Source: Clostridium algidicarnis DSM 15099 (GTDB lineage Bacteria; Bacillota; Clostridia; Clostridiales; Clostridiaceae). From it: a stretch of 64,000 nt of DNA. A program made the translations under genes and the position numbers. The stretch is from positions 17,653-81,652 of the forward strand of contig NZ_PTIS01000014.1 in NCBI RefSeq assembly GCF_002934235.1, read 5' to 3'. Under the pieces are notes generated by a model. That model saw nothing but the letters and a program-made list of their open reading frames with translations. It had not been told where the DNA came from and made no database searches. This document shows, piece after piece, positions 8,916 through 17,876 of the stretch (position 1 is the stretch's first letter; each line of letters begins with the position of its first letter).

Positions 8916-9065
8916 TTAAATATTTATGTTATATTCTATTGTTGCCATTTCAGGATCTGGTGGTTCTCCTCCACCTGGTCCCCCAAATGGTTTTAAAACG
9001 CTAGTTGTAATTATAGTTCCTAGAACCATGGTTAGAATAAATTTAACTACTAGATTCTTTTTCAA
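8916..9065 (-). CDS. Short exported pro-peptide, likely quorum-sensing signal (module 2)
   Basis: A 49-residue peptide starting at a TTG with GGGAGG seven bases upstream (a second TTG one codon earlier is possible). It has a KKN start, a hydrophobic stretch (about residues 5-25), a Gly/Pro-rich linker (GGPGGGEPPDPEM) and the tail ATIEYNINI, almost identical to the tail of the module 1 peptide. It lies 57 bases after the stop of the second XRE-TPR regulator and is followed by a terminator. Matching spacing, ribosome site and tail in both modules argue strongly that it is translated. Confidence 0.75.
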   Translation of the reverse strand: MKKNLVVKFILTMVLGTIITTSVLKPFGGPGGGEPPDPEMATIEYNINI

Positions 9066-9122
9066 CAAAACACCTCCCATAACATATTATCTTATATTAA
9101 TAAAGAAGCTTCTATTACCATA

Positions 9123-10433
9123 TTACAATTTATTTGAAATTAAGTCAATGCTTTCATTAAGTATATCCATATATCCACCAATAACTTCATAATTCTTCAA
9201 ACTAATCTCTAATTTTATAAGGCCACTTAACCCATAAATCTCTTCCTTTGCATTATTATTAATTTTAGCAAAATGCAAAATACCCTTATATATCTCTTTT
9301 AACTTATTATAATCCTTTTGTTTTTTATAAATATCCTCTAAATATTTATATCCTTTATTTAAGTATTCATAATCATTGTACTCATTGCATAAATTTAAAC
9401 CTTTATTAATCATATCTATAGCATACTTATATTGCTTTGAATTTATATATATAATAGATTCATGTATAAAGGTCCTTGCTAAATGCGACCTATCATATAT
9501 ACTTCTTAGTTCCCCAGACTTACTAAAATAAACTTTGCTTTCCTCGTATTCTTTATTTTTAAATAATGATATACCTAAGTTATTATATATATTCCCTAGT
9601 ATAACCTTATCCTCTATATTAAAATTATCCTTTAGATCCCTATATATCTCTATGGATTTATTATAATCATCTATATCTTCATAACAAAGCGCTTCAATTA
9701 TTCTTATTTTTATAAATATATTCTTTTCATCCTTAATATCTTTTCTTTCTTTAGCTTCTTTTATATACTGTAATGCTTTGCATACATTTTTCATATTAGA
9801 ATACACTAAAGACATGTTATATAAGATTTTATTATAGATTTTGTAATCATTCATGATATGAGATAAGTCCATAGACTTATTAAAATAATATATGGCTTCA
9901 TTATATTGTAATAACCTTAGTTTACATATACCCATATTATTTAAAATCAAAATCTTATATTCCATGATATTTTTTTGATCTATTATTTCCATGCCTTTAT
10001 CATAATTTATAAACGCCTCAACAGCCTTAGCTTCATTTAAAAGTTTATCTCCAATCTTTTTATATACCATAATCATCACATTGGATATTTCATACTTATT
10101 ACAAATACTTAAAATATCTAAATATTCTTCCATAGTAGAAGATTTCTCTAGTGACAATTTACAATACATTTCAGCATCTTCTTTAATGGTCCTTGAAAGA
10201 TATTCTTCATCAAAGCTTAAATCCATATCTATAGATTTAATTTTTGCGTATTCTATTATATTTTGCATAAAACAAATAGCTGTGGCTTTACTGAAATGCC
10301 GTTTTTCTTTTTCCACCATGCTAATAAATTCTCTTGTAACACCTTCAATAACTAGATCCTTTTGAGTTAAATTTAGCTTAGTCCTCAAATTTTTAAGCTT
10401 TTGTCCCTGACTTGGAATTTCCAATGACATCAT
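9123..10433 (-). CDS. XRE-family HTH / TPR regulator, RRNPP-type (module 2)
   Basis: A 436-residue paralogue of the module 1 regulator, collinear along its whole length. It has an N-terminal Cro/C1 HTH (GQKLKNLRTKLNLTQKDL; GVTREFISMVEKEKRHFS) and then TPR repeats. Differences cluster in the C-terminal third (for example HESIIYINSKQYKYAIDMIN where module 1 has EKSIVYIDLKEYNEAIDIIN), the part expected to contact the peptide or a partner. The ATG again abuts GGAAGG, so a TTG three codons in is the probable start. With its peptide gene it looks like a tandem duplication of the module 1 cassette. Confidence 0.88.
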   Translation of the reverse strand: MMSLEIPSQGQKLKNLRTKLNLTQKDLVIEGVTREFISMVEKEKRHFSKATAICFMQNIIEYAKIKSIDMDLSFDEEYLSRTIKEDAEMYCKLSLEKSSTMEEYLDILSICNKYEISNVMIMVYKKIGDKLLNEAKAVEAFINYDKGMEIIDQKNIMEYKILILNNMGICKLRLLQYNEAIYYFNKSMDLSHIMNDYKIYNKILYNMSLVYSNMKNVCKALQYIKEAKERKDIKDEKNIFIKIRIIEALCYEDIDDYNKSIEIYRDLKDNFNIEDKVILGNIYNNLGISLFKNKEYEESKVYFSKSGELRSIYDRSHLARTFIHESIIYINSKQYKYAIDMINKGLNLCNEYNDYEYLNKGYKYLEDIYKKQKDYNKLKEIYKGILHFAKINNNAKEEIYGLSGLIKLEISLKNYEVIGGYMDILNESIDLISNKL

Positions 10434-10694
10434 CCTTCCAACAATGAAATATAAACATATAGTTATATATATTTTACAATACTATCTATGTAAAATATTA
10501 AATTTAATACATTTAAATCATGGTAATATATCCCTATTAGAAAGACTCACCTCTGTAAAATCATCTAATTATTGAAAGTCTTTCTTATATTCTTTTGTAT
10601 TCCTTCATCAACGTTGCCTCTTTGTGAAAATAACTTTCGCTCCTCTCAAATACATTATAATCATTTTAACCTATTATTAAAGTTGTGTAATGCA
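10434..10694. other. Intergenic region upstream of the module 2 regulator
   Basis: About 260 AT-rich bases holding the presumed promoter of the second regulator on the minus strand. An inverted repeat (AGAAAGACT at 10539 and AGTCTTTCT at 10577) is visible, but it has no adjacent gene end to serve. No coding potential seen. Confidence 0.4.
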
Positions 10695-10732
10695 AAAATA
10701 GGACTATTTTTATAAATAATCCTATTTTCATA
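10695..10732 (-). terminator. Terminator of the metal ABC transporter operon
   Basis: Stem AAATAGGATTA/AATAGTCCTATTTTT read on the minus strand, just past the last permease gene and ending in a T tract. Confidence 0.75.
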
Positions 10733-10752
10733 TAATAAATATATTAAGTTTT

Positions 10753-11865
10753 TTAAGCAATTTCTTTATAACTCATTATAGCATAAGATCTTCCCTCATC
10801 TGTTAATTTAATTATATCATCTTCTATAAATATCTTATCTTGCTCTTTAAGTCCCTTTATTATTGATTTTAAAAAGCCTTGTTCCCAGTGAAGATGTTCA
10901 TGGATGCTATTAACTCCACATTCCCGCTTTTCGTTTTCTTCGCCTTCATGGTTATATAAATGAAATAACATGGACTTTTCTGCAAATTCTATTTTTTGGG
11001 ACTTACGTCTTCTTATAATAGTTAAAAGTCCTGTGTCTTTTGCAAATATAAATACTAATAAAAATGTTATTCCAGTAAGAACAGCCATAGATCCTGCTAT
11101 GGATACATCTAATCTTTGTGCAAATTGGTAGCCTAGTATAGCATTTATAGCTCCTATTAAAGCACTTAATATAATCATCTTTTTTAAATCATTGGTTAAT
11201 AAATATGCTGTTACAGGGGGTCCTATCATAAATGCAATTACTAAGATAGATCCTACAGCTTCAAAGGCTCCCACTGCTGTTATTGATACTATAGTCATTA
11301 AACTATAATGTAAAAGAGCTGGTGCAAATCCCAAAACTGCTGCTAGAGCTGGATCAAAGGTTACTACCTTAAGCTCTTTGAAAAATACTATTATGAATAT
11401 TAAATTTATAATAAGAATAGCTCCCATGGAATACATACCCTTAGCTCCTATATCCATCCCACCTATTTTCATACGGTTAAATGGTGCAAAGGCAAGCTCT
11501 CCTAATAATACTGAATCTGTATCTAAATGAACTGAACCTGCATATTTAGAAATCATTATTATTGCTATACTGAAAAGTAGTGGAAATACAATCCCTATAG
11601 CTGAATCCTCCGATACAAGTTTAGTGCTATTAAGCATTTCAGTTAAAAATACAGTTAGAACACCTACGAGAGCTGCTCCTACTATTAAAAGTGGAGATGT
11701 TAATCTATGAGTTATGAAAAATGCTATTACAATTCCAAGTAATATAGTATGAGTTATAGCATCTGACATCATAGACATCTTTCTTAATACTAAGAATACT
11801 CCTGGGAGGGAACAAGCTACAGCCACCATTACTGCTATAATTTGAATTTCTAATTGTGGTGTCAT
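10753..11865 (-). CDS. Metal (Mn/Zn/Fe) ABC transporter permease, TroD/MntD type, with C-terminal winged-helix extension
   Basis: A 370-residue inner-membrane permease of the ABC-3 family, with about eight hydrophobic segments through residue ~285. The cytoplasmic C-terminal tail (about 290-370) contains a helix-rich segment (GVNSIHEHLHWEQGFLKSII, then IKLTDEGRSYAIM) resembling a winged helix of the DtxR group. Such a tail is known in TroD-like permeases and is longer than in plain ZnuB/MntC proteins. It is the last gene of a five-gene operon, starting on the base before the previous permease gene ends. It probably pairs with that permease as a heterodimer. Confidence 0.88.
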   Translation of the reverse strand: MTPQLEIQIIAVMVAVACSLPGVFLVLRKMSMMSDAITHTILLGIVIAFFITHRLTSPLLIVGAALVGVLTVFLTEMLNSTKLVSEDSAIGIVFPLLFSIAIIMISKYAGSVHLDTDSVLLGELAFAPFNRMKIGGMDIGAKGMYSMGAILIINLIFIIVFFKELKVVTFDPALAAVLGFAPALLHYSLMTIVSITAVGAFEAVGSILVIAFMIGPPVTAYLLTNDLKKMIILSALIGAINAILGYQFAQRLDVSIAGSMAVLTGITFLLVFIFAKDTGLLTIIRRRKSQKIEFAEKSMLFHLYNHEGEENEKRECGVNSIHEHLHWEQGFLKSIIKGLKEQDKIFIEDDIIKLTDEGRSYAIMSYKEIA

Positions 11866-12840
11866 TTACTTTCCCTCCTTCATAACATTTATTTTTATAG
11901 GACTTTCAGGATTTTCACCTTTTTGTCTTCTATAAAAGTAATCTTTTATTTCTTTTTCGTTTTTCTTGTTTCTAAAATACTTCCATATAAGACCTCTATT
12001 AGGTGCAAAGGTTAAACTTATAATTACAATTACACTTATAACTATTACTATAGTAGGTCCTGTTGGTAATTTAGGAACAACTGAACTTATTATAGTTCCA
12101 ATAACTCCAGATATAGCACCAAATATTGCTGATAATACTACCATTAAAGAGAGTTTATCTGTCCACTGCCTTGCAGCTACTGCTGGTGCTATTAACATGG
12201 CACTCATTAATATAACCCCTACAGTTTGAAGGCCTACAATAATTGAAGTTACTATCATAGCTGAAAGTAATATATTAATCTTTTTAGTAGGGAATCCAAG
12301 ACTTTCAGCAAACTCCTCATCAAAGGATATTATTTTAAATTCTTTCCAGAAAATTATAACTAATGATATTAATATAATTCCTAAAATAGCCATTACTCTA
12401 ACATCTCTTTTTAATAAGGTGGATGCTTGCCCAAATATAAATTTATCAAGACCTGCTTGATTGGCATTTGGAATTTTTTGAATGTAAGTTAAAAGTACAA
12501 TTCCTGCTCCAAAGAACACTGATAATACAAGAGCTAGTGCGCTATCGAATTTAATTTTAGAGTATTTAACTATAGATATAATTAAATATGTAGATATAAA
12601 TCCAGCGATAAGTGCTCCTAAAAGTAGTACTTCAATTTTTTTACTTTGTGTAAATAAGAAGGCTAAAGCAATTCCAGGAAGGGCTGAGTGAGAAACTGCA
12701 TCACCTAAAAGACTCTGCTTTTTTATAACGGCAAAGCTTCCAAGTACGCCACTTATTACCCCTAAAAGTGCTGCCCCTAGTGACACTGTTTGTAATGTAT
12801 AATCTGTTAAAATAAGTTGCAATATATCCAAGTTTCTCAC
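11866..12840 (-). CDS. Metal (Mn/Zn/Fe) ABC transporter permease, TroC/MntC type
   Basis: A 324-residue ABC-3 family permease with eight or nine membrane segments and the family motif GAISGVIG / SVVPKLPTGPTIV near the C-terminus. GDAVSHSALPGIALAF (about 46-61) is the typical ABC-3 cytoplasmic loop that contacts the ATPase. It abuts both neighbours with no intergenic gap, so it is translationally coupled within the operon. Charged C-terminal tail of about 40 residues. Confidence 0.9.
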   Translation of the reverse strand: MRNLDILQLILTDYTLQTVSLGAALLGVISGVLGSFAVIKKQSLLGDAVSHSALPGIALAFLFTQSKKIEVLLLGALIAGFISTYLIISIVKYSKIKFDSALALVLSVFFGAGIVLLTYIQKIPNANQAGLDKFIFGQASTLLKRDVRVMAILGIILISLVIIFWKEFKIISFDEEFAESLGFPTKKINILLSAMIVTSIIVGLQTVGVILMSAMLIAPAVAARQWTDKLSLMVVLSAIFGAISGVIGTIISSVVPKLPTGPTIVIVISVIVIISLTFAPNRGLIWKYFRNKKNEKEIKDYFYRRQKGENPESPIKINVMKEGK

Positions 12841-13656
12841 CTACCTTTTTAAAATTTCACCCTTGCTCTTATATGTCTTATTTATATTTTGCTCTGTAAA
12901 TACTTCTTCTACAGGTCCACTTGCTATAATTTGAGTGCTTAATAATGTGACCCAGTCAAAATATTCTTTAACTGTTTGAAGATCATGGTGAACAACTATT
13001 ACAGTCTTACCTCTATCTTTTAATTCTTTTAAAAGAGAAATTATAGCTTTTTCTGTTATGGCATCTACCCCTTGAAAAGGCTCATCCATAAAGTATATAT
13101 CCGCTTCTTGAACTAAAGCTCTTGCAAGAAATACTCTTTGTTTTTGACCACCTGATAACTGACTTATTTGCCTATTTATAAAATCCTTCATTCCTACCTT
13201 TTCTAATGCTTCCACTGCCTTTTCTTTATCTTTTTTGGTTGGGCGCTTCACCCATCCTAATGACCCATATCTCCCCATAAGTACTACATCTAATACATCT
13301 GTTGGGAAGTCCCAATCTACACTGCCACTTTGAGGCACGTAGCCTATATTCTTTCTTTCTTCTTTATAAGACCTACCATTAAATGTAACCTTGCCCGATA
13401 TTGGTTTTATTAAATTTAACATAGCCTTAATCAAGGTAGACTTACCTGCTCCATTAGGTCCTACTATTGCCATTAAAATTCCTTTAGGTATTTTAAGATC
13501 AACGTCCCATAAAACTGGTACAACCTGGTATGCTACTGTCATATCTTCTACTTCTATTATATAATCATTTGTGTCTATTTTATTTTTTAACACTTCTGAC
13601 CTACTATTTTGTATTCCTAATTTATTATTTAATTTATCTATATTTATTTCTGACAT
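12841..13656 (-). CDS. Metal (Mn/Zn/Fe) ABC transporter ATPase, TroB/MntB type
   Basis: A 271-residue ATPase that powers the two permeases. Walker A GPNGAGKST (about 66-74), Q-loop IGYVPQSGSVDWDFP, signature LSGGQKQR, Walker B IYFMDEPFQGVD and switch His in VIVVHHDL are all intact. The PQ-x-DWDFP loop followed by VLMGRYG is characteristic of Mn/Zn importer ATPases. An N-terminal extension of about 30 residues precedes the usual start (YIIEVEDMTVAY). It lies 19 bases after the binding-protein gene. Confidence 0.93.
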   Translation of the reverse strand: MSEINIDKLNNKLGIQNSRSEVLKNKIDTNDYIIEVEDMTVAYQVVPVLWDVDLKIPKGILMAIVGPNGAGKSTLIKAMLNLIKPISGKVTFNGRSYKEERKNIGYVPQSGSVDWDFPTDVLDVVLMGRYGSLGWVKRPTKKDKEKAVEALEKVGMKDFINRQISQLSGGQKQRVFLARALVQEADIYFMDEPFQGVDAITEKAIISLLKELKDRGKTVIVVHHDLQTVKEYFDWVTLLSTQIIASGPVEEVFTEQNINKTYKSKGEILKR

Positions 13657-13675
13657 CTTTAAATCCCCCTATCCT

Positions 13676-14617
13676 TTATTTTAAGGCATCTACAATGGTA
13701 TCAATGTTGCTCTTAAATGTTCCTATATAAGTTTCAGCCTTACTTCCCTCATCGCCTATAGAGTCTGAATAAAGTTCTCCACCTATTTTCACATCAAATC
13801 CTTGAGCTTTAACTGCTTCTTGAAGGGCCTCGATATTTTTCTTAGGCACTGAGGATTCTATAAATACAGCCTTAATTTTACGTTCTACTATAAAGTTTGC
13901 AAGCTCTCTTACATCTGAAGTCCCAGCTTCTGAAGCTGTACTTATACCTTGGAGTCCTCTTACATCATATCCATAAGCTTTTCCAAAATAATTAAATGCA
14001 TCATGTGCTGTTATAAGAACCCTATTTTCTTCTGGAAGTTCTAATGTTCTTTTCTTTATATATGCATCCAGTTCATCTAACTCTGCCAAATAACTTTTTA
14101 AATTCTCATCATATTCTTTTTCATGTTCTTTATCTAATTCTTTAAGTCCCTTTGCAAGCTCTTTAGATGCATCCTTCCAGATGTTAACATCAAACCAGAT
14201 GTGAGGGTCATGTGAAATAGAAGCGTCTTGTGAGTTTAATAAATCTTCTTCCTTTACTCCATCAGCTACTGATACAATAAGCTTTCCTCCGCCATCTAAC
14301 TTCTCGAATACCTCTCCCATCTTACCTTCCAAATGAAGTCCATTGTATACTACCATGTCGGCTTTTTGCATAAGACTTACATCTCCAGCACTAGCCTTAT
14401 ATAAATGGGGATCCACTCCTGGTCCCATAAGTCCCTTAACCTCTACATAATCCCCACCGATGGATTTTGTCATATCACTAAGCATTGTAGTTGTTGTAAC
14501 AACGTTATATTTTCCCTTTTTTCCTCCAGAATTATTATCACCTTTTGATGGTGCACATCCTGAAATAAAGATTGCAATAATAGATAAAACTAATATAGAA
14601 CTTAATACCTTTTTCAT
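13676..14617 (-). CDS. Metal ABC transporter substrate-binding lipoprotein, TroA/MntA type
   Basis: A 313-residue cluster A-I solute-binding protein. The lipobox ISGC places the lipidated Cys at about 21. The four expected metal ligands are visible: His in GVDPHLY, His in SHDPHIWFD, Glu in FIESSVPKK and Asp in LYSDSIG. No long histidine-rich loop is present, which favours Mn(II) or Fe(II) over Zn(II), though this is not decisive. It is the second gene of the operon, 14 bases after the regulator. Confidence 0.93.
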   Translation of the reverse strand: MKKVLSSILVLSIIAIFISGCAPSKGDNNSGGKKGKYNVVTTTTMLSDMTKSIGGDYVEVKGLMGPGVDPHLYKASAGDVSLMQKADMVVYNGLHLEGKMGEVFEKLDGGGKLIVSVADGVKEEDLLNSQDASISHDPHIWFDVNIWKDASKELAKGLKELDKEHEKEYDENLKSYLAELDELDAYIKKRTLELPEENRVLITAHDAFNYFGKAYGYDVRGLQGISTASEAGTSDVRELANFIVERKIKAVFIESSVPKKNIEALQEAVKAQGFDVKIGGELYSDSIGDEGSKAETYIGTFKSNIDTIVDALK

Positions 14618-14631
14618 GGTTATTCCTCCTT

Positions 14632-15267
14632 TTAATCTACAAAAATGTTGTTTGCAGCTTCTTTTCCTATAATTATATCTTTTTCATTTTTCCTTAAAGT
14701 AATAGGTCCATTATAGGGTGCTAAATCTACCACCTTAATTTCATCTCCAATATTTAAACCTAGACTATCTACATATTGTAAAAGCTGTCTTTCGTCAAAT
14801 ACACGCCTTATTGTAGTTTCTTCCCCTACATCTAAAGTATCTAGAGTTCTGTATTTTGATAGACCTATTTCATTTTGAAATATAGGACTACCATGAGGAC
14901 AAGCCTTTGGATAATTAAGATATTTATCTAATCGCTTTTCTAACTTTAAGTTAGTTACATGTTCAAGCTTTTCTGCCTCTTCATTTACCTCATGCCAACT
15001 ATATCCAAGATGTTCAACAAGCAAAACCTCCCATAGCCTATGCCTTCTTATAACACTTATGGCTTCCTTTTTCCCATATTCAGTAAGTCTTATACCCTTG
15101 TATGGAGTATATTCAAGATATCCTTCATCTAAAAGTTTTTTGATCATCTCACTTACAGAAGGTGCCGAAACCCCTAATACTTTAGCTATCTCTTTATTAT
15201 TAACTTGCTTTCTATGTCCCCCAAGGTTATAAACAGCCTTTAAATAATCTTCTTTATTATCCGTCAT
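14632..15267 (-). CDS. DtxR-family metal-dependent repressor (TroR/MntR/IdeR-like)
   Basis: A 211-residue regulator. It has an N-terminal winged helix (NNKEIAKVLGVSAPSVSEMIKKL, about 22-45), a dimerisation/metal domain (HRLWEVLLVEHLGYSWHEVNEEAEKLEH) with the expected His/Glu ligands, then CPHGSPI and a C-terminal FeoA/SH3-like domain (IGDEIKVVDLAPYNGPITL). It is the first gene of the transporter operon and probably represses its own operon when metal is plentiful, through the palindrome at 15298-15311. Mn(II) is the likeliest co-repressor, by analogy with TroR/MntR. Confidence 0.92.
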   Translation of the reverse strand: MTDNKEDYLKAVYNLGGHRKQVNNKEIAKVLGVSAPSVSEMIKKLLDEGYLEYTPYKGIRLTEYGKKEAISVIRRHRLWEVLLVEHLGYSWHEVNEEAEKLEHVTNLKLEKRLDKYLNYPKACPHGSPIFQNEIGLSKYRTLDTLDVGEETTIRRVFDERQLLQYVDSLGLNIGDEIKVVDLAPYNGPITLRKNEKDIIIGKEAANNIFVD

Positions 15268-15297
15268 AAATTATTCCACCTTTATGTGTTTAAAAGT

Positions 15298-15311
15298 TTA
15301 GGTATACCTAA
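15298..15311. promoter_or_regulatory. Palindromic operator for the DtxR-family repressor
   Basis: A perfect 14-bp palindrome, TTAGGTATACCTAA, 31 bases upstream of the regulator start. The TTAGG/CCTAA half-sites match the general DtxR/IdeR/MntR box pattern. It is placed to overlap the operon promoter. Confidence 0.75.
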
Positions 15312-15431
15312 CTTAATATTATAATACCACCTAATCCTTCAACTGTGAATAGTAATTAATAATAATTATTATTATTCATAATTTATTCACATCCTTATTA
15401 AGTTACCTAAAGTTTTTTTATAAAACGCGAA

Positions 15432-15482
15432 AAAATATACCCTACAGCCAAGGCTATTTAAAGTCCTTGCTATAGGGTATAT
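15432..15482 (-). terminator. Strong intrinsic terminator after a 60-codon gene
   Basis: On the minus strand ATATACCCTATAGCAAGG pairs with CCTTGGCTGTAGGGTATAT, followed by a run of T. It lies about 90 bases past the stop of the small gene at 15574-15756. Confidence 0.8.
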
Positions 15483-15573
15483 CTTCATATTAAAGTAGGA
15501 TATCTAGAAACCATACTTTAATATATTATTTATTATAGGCAACTTGTGTTTTGTTACCCAACTATTAATTGCG

Positions 15574-15756
15574 CTATATTTTAACTATCTTACTTATTAT
15601 AGCATCTTCAATTAATTCACTTTTACTAAATCCTTTTTTAAAAAATCTTATTTGTTTATATTTAATTCCATTCATCTCAAAATCCAAAACATCTATTCTA
15701 TCGCCTTTATAAATAACCGGTTCTTTCTCATCCTTTAAAAAAACTTGAACTTCCAT
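15574..15756 (-). CDS. Small hypothetical protein (60 residues)
   Basis: An intact small gene with AAGGTGG seven bases before its ATG and a strong terminator downstream. The product is soluble and probably beta-rich (MEVQVFLKDEKEPVIYKGDR), with no signal or membrane segment. I do not recognise the family. It is isolated on the minus strand between the metal operon and an exported hypothetical protein. Confidence 0.6.
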   Translation of the reverse strand: MEVQVFLKDEKEPVIYKGDRIDVLDFEMNGIKYKQIRFFKKGFSKSELIEDAIISKIVKI

Positions 15757-15990
15757 TTAGCCACCTTCTTCATTGTAGTTTAAATACATTATATTACTAA
15801 TTTCATGAAAATACAAAACACTATTTAAATCTTCTATAATATTGTAAACAACTTATATTTTATATTGAAAATAAAATAACTTTTAACTTAGATATATCCT
15901 GTAATTCCATAAAATAAAGTAAATTCAAACTGAATTTTAAAATATATTGAATAGTTTAAGGAAACACTATATCTAAGGTAGGTGATTTAA

Positions 15991-16434
15991 ATGTTAAAAA
16001 AGATGGTTATTATTTTAGTTCTTATACTTTCTTTTCCTATAGAAGCCTTCTCTATTGAAACTATAAACATTGAAATTTTTAATGTAGATAATGGCTCTGT
16101 TATAATCAATACTTGCTCTAATGTAAGTATTCAAAATCAAGTTAAAACATATCTAAAAAAGATAACTGGAGTTTATGCTAAATTAAATCCTGTTCCAGAT
16201 GATGGATATATGATTAAAATTCCCTTAGAATATCCTTTAGAAATAAAAAATCAATGGGTACATTCCTTTGTAGATGAAGTTGTAATTATATTGCCAAAAG
16301 GTGAGTCTCCTTATCTTTTAATTTTTGATAATAAGGATAATCCTCTTTTCTTTACTTTTAAGGGAAATATAAATAAACTCTTGGAAAGTTTAAACTTTGA
16401 CATAAGCTCCAACAAAGATATTTTTATCAATTGA
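15991..16434 (+). CDS. Exported hypothetical protein
   Basis: A 147-residue protein with a signal peptide (MLKKMVIILVLILSFPIEAF, cleavage near residue 20). The mature part is probably beta-rich with several aromatic residues and no cysteine pair beyond one Cys near residue 48. GTAGGTGA precedes the ATG. No family recognised; it is likely secreted or held at the membrane. It stands alone. Confidence 0.65.
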   Translation: MLKKMVIILVLILSFPIEAFSIETINIEIFNVDNGSVIINTCSNVSIQNQVKTYLKKITGVYAKLNPVPDDGYMIKIPLEYPLEIKNQWVHSFVDEVVIILPKGESPYLLIFDNKDNPLFFTFKGNINKLLESLNFDISSNKDIFIN

Positions 16435-16512
16435 TTTAAGTTTTGGTGTCTTAAAAAATATATATTGAAATCAACTTAAAGTTAACTTAATGTAAATCTA
16501 TAAGCTACTAAT

Positions 16513-16671
16513 TTATCTTTTATTTTTAACAGGCTTTTTTATTCCATAAATATTCATAAATAAATTTTCGAATGATTCTTTATCCCCTAAAAGTTTAAAG
16601 AAAAAATATGCTAAAGTTATTAAAATACTATTTGTGATTCTCTCTAATGAATTATATTCTTTTCTTCTCAT
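16513..16671 (-). CDS. Small hypothetical protein (52 residues)
   Basis: An unreported short gene with a perfect AGGAGG six bases before its ATG. The 52-residue product starts MRRKEYNSLERITNSIL, has a short hydrophobic aromatic segment (ITLAYFFFKLL, about 18-28) and a basic C-terminus (GIKKPVKNKR). It could be a small peripheral membrane protein. No homology can be judged by eye. Confidence 0.5.
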   Translation of the reverse strand: MRRKEYNSLERITNSILITLAYFFFKLLGDKESFENLFMNIYGIKKPVKNKR

Positions 16672-16897
16672 AATAATCCTCCTACTTTCAACATAAATTA
16701 TAATCTTATTACATAAACCTTTCTATGTTGTATAATTATAAGCATACAGTAAGATTGTATAAAATGTAATACTTATATCCTATATTTTACGAAATGTTAA
16801 TAATAGATTTTTAATTATTACACTTTAGAGTTATAATATTCATAGTTACAACCTATATACTGTTAATTTAAAGAAATTTTATAAGGGGGATTTTTAA

Positions 16898-17851
16898 ATG
16901 AGAATAGTAGTATTAGAACCTTTAGGTCTTACAGGCGAGGAACTTTTAGAAATTGGAGGTTCTTTGATAGATCTTGGACACGAAATAACTTCTTATGGAA
17001 ATAGACCAGAAAATGAAGAGGAACTTATTGAACGAATTGAAGGAGCTGATGTATTAATTGTTGCAAATATGCCCCTTAGTTCAAAGGCTATAGCTTCAAA
17101 TCCTAATATAAAGATGATTTCCGTAGCTTTTACTGGCGTGGATCATATAGACATGGAAACTTGCAGAAAAAATAATATAATGGTATGTAATGCCGCTGGC
17201 TATAGTACATATTCTGTAGCTGAACTTACCTTTGGGCTTATACTTTCTGTACTTAGAAATATAGTTCCTTTAAATGAAGTTACAAGAGAAGGTAAAAACA
17301 AAGATGGATTTAGTCAAAATGAACTTTATGGGAAAACCTTAGGAATTATAGGAACTGGATCTATTGGCACTAGAGTTGCTGAAATAGCTAAGGTCTTTGG
17401 ATGTAACATCTTAGCTTACAGCCGAACTGAAAAGAAATCTTTAATAGATTCAGGAATTAAATATGTATCACTTAAAACCTTACTTTCAGATAGTGATATT
17501 GTATCTATTCATGTTCCATTAAACGAAGAAACCAAGGGACTAATAGGCAGGGATGAAATTTCTATTATGAAGCCTTCTGCCATACTCATAAATACAGCTA
17601 GAGGACCTATTGTAGATGAAGATGTTCTAGCAGAAGCCCTTGAAAATGATATAATTGCCGGTGCTGGAATTGATGTATTTAAAGTAGAGCCACCTCTACC
17701 TAAAGACCACCCATTATTAAAGTGTTCAAATACCGTAGTTACTCCTCATATAGCTTTTGCAACAGAGGAAGCCATTACAAGAAGAGCACATATAACCTTT
17801 GAAAATATAACAAAATTCCTTAAAGGAAATCCACAAAATATAATGAGGTAG
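16898..17851 (+). CDS. D-isomer-specific 2-hydroxyacid dehydrogenase (phosphoglycerate dehydrogenase-like)
   Basis: A 317-residue NAD-dependent dehydrogenase. The Rossmann motif GIIGTGSIGTRVAEIAKVFG (about 148-167) and the catalytic triad are visible: Arg in NTARGPIVDE, Glu in GIDVFKVEPPLP, His in TPHIAFATEE. It lacks the C-terminal ACT domain of full-length SerA, so it could act on 3-phosphoglycerate, hydroxypyruvate or a related acid. A GGGGGA ribosome site precedes the ATG. It is a single gene closed by a compact terminator. Confidence 0.88.
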   Translation: MRIVVLEPLGLTGEELLEIGGSLIDLGHEITSYGNRPENEEELIERIEGADVLIVANMPLSSKAIASNPNIKMISVAFTGVDHIDMETCRKNNIMVCNAAGYSTYSVAELTFGLILSVLRNIVPLNEVTREGKNKDGFSQNELYGKTLGIIGTGSIGTRVAEIAKVFGCNILAYSRTEKKSLIDSGIKYVSLKTLLSDSDIVSIHVPLNEETKGLIGRDEISIMKPSAILINTARGPIVDEDVLAEALENDIIAGAGIDVFKVEPPLPKDHPLLKCSNTVVTPHIAFATEEAITRRAHITFENITKFLKGNPQNIMR

Positions 17852-17868
17852 GGCCTATGGCCCTTTTT
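17851..17868 (+). terminator. Compact intrinsic terminator
   Basis: Stem GGGCC-TAT-GGCCC followed by five T residues, starting on the last base of the dehydrogenase stop codon. Confidence 0.8.
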
Positions 17869-17876
17869 CTTATTCC

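Noticed and set aside
7029..10433. Prophage origin for the XRE regulators
   Set aside because: No phage structural, integrase or lysis genes nearby; TPR architecture and paired peptides fit RRNPP signalling better.
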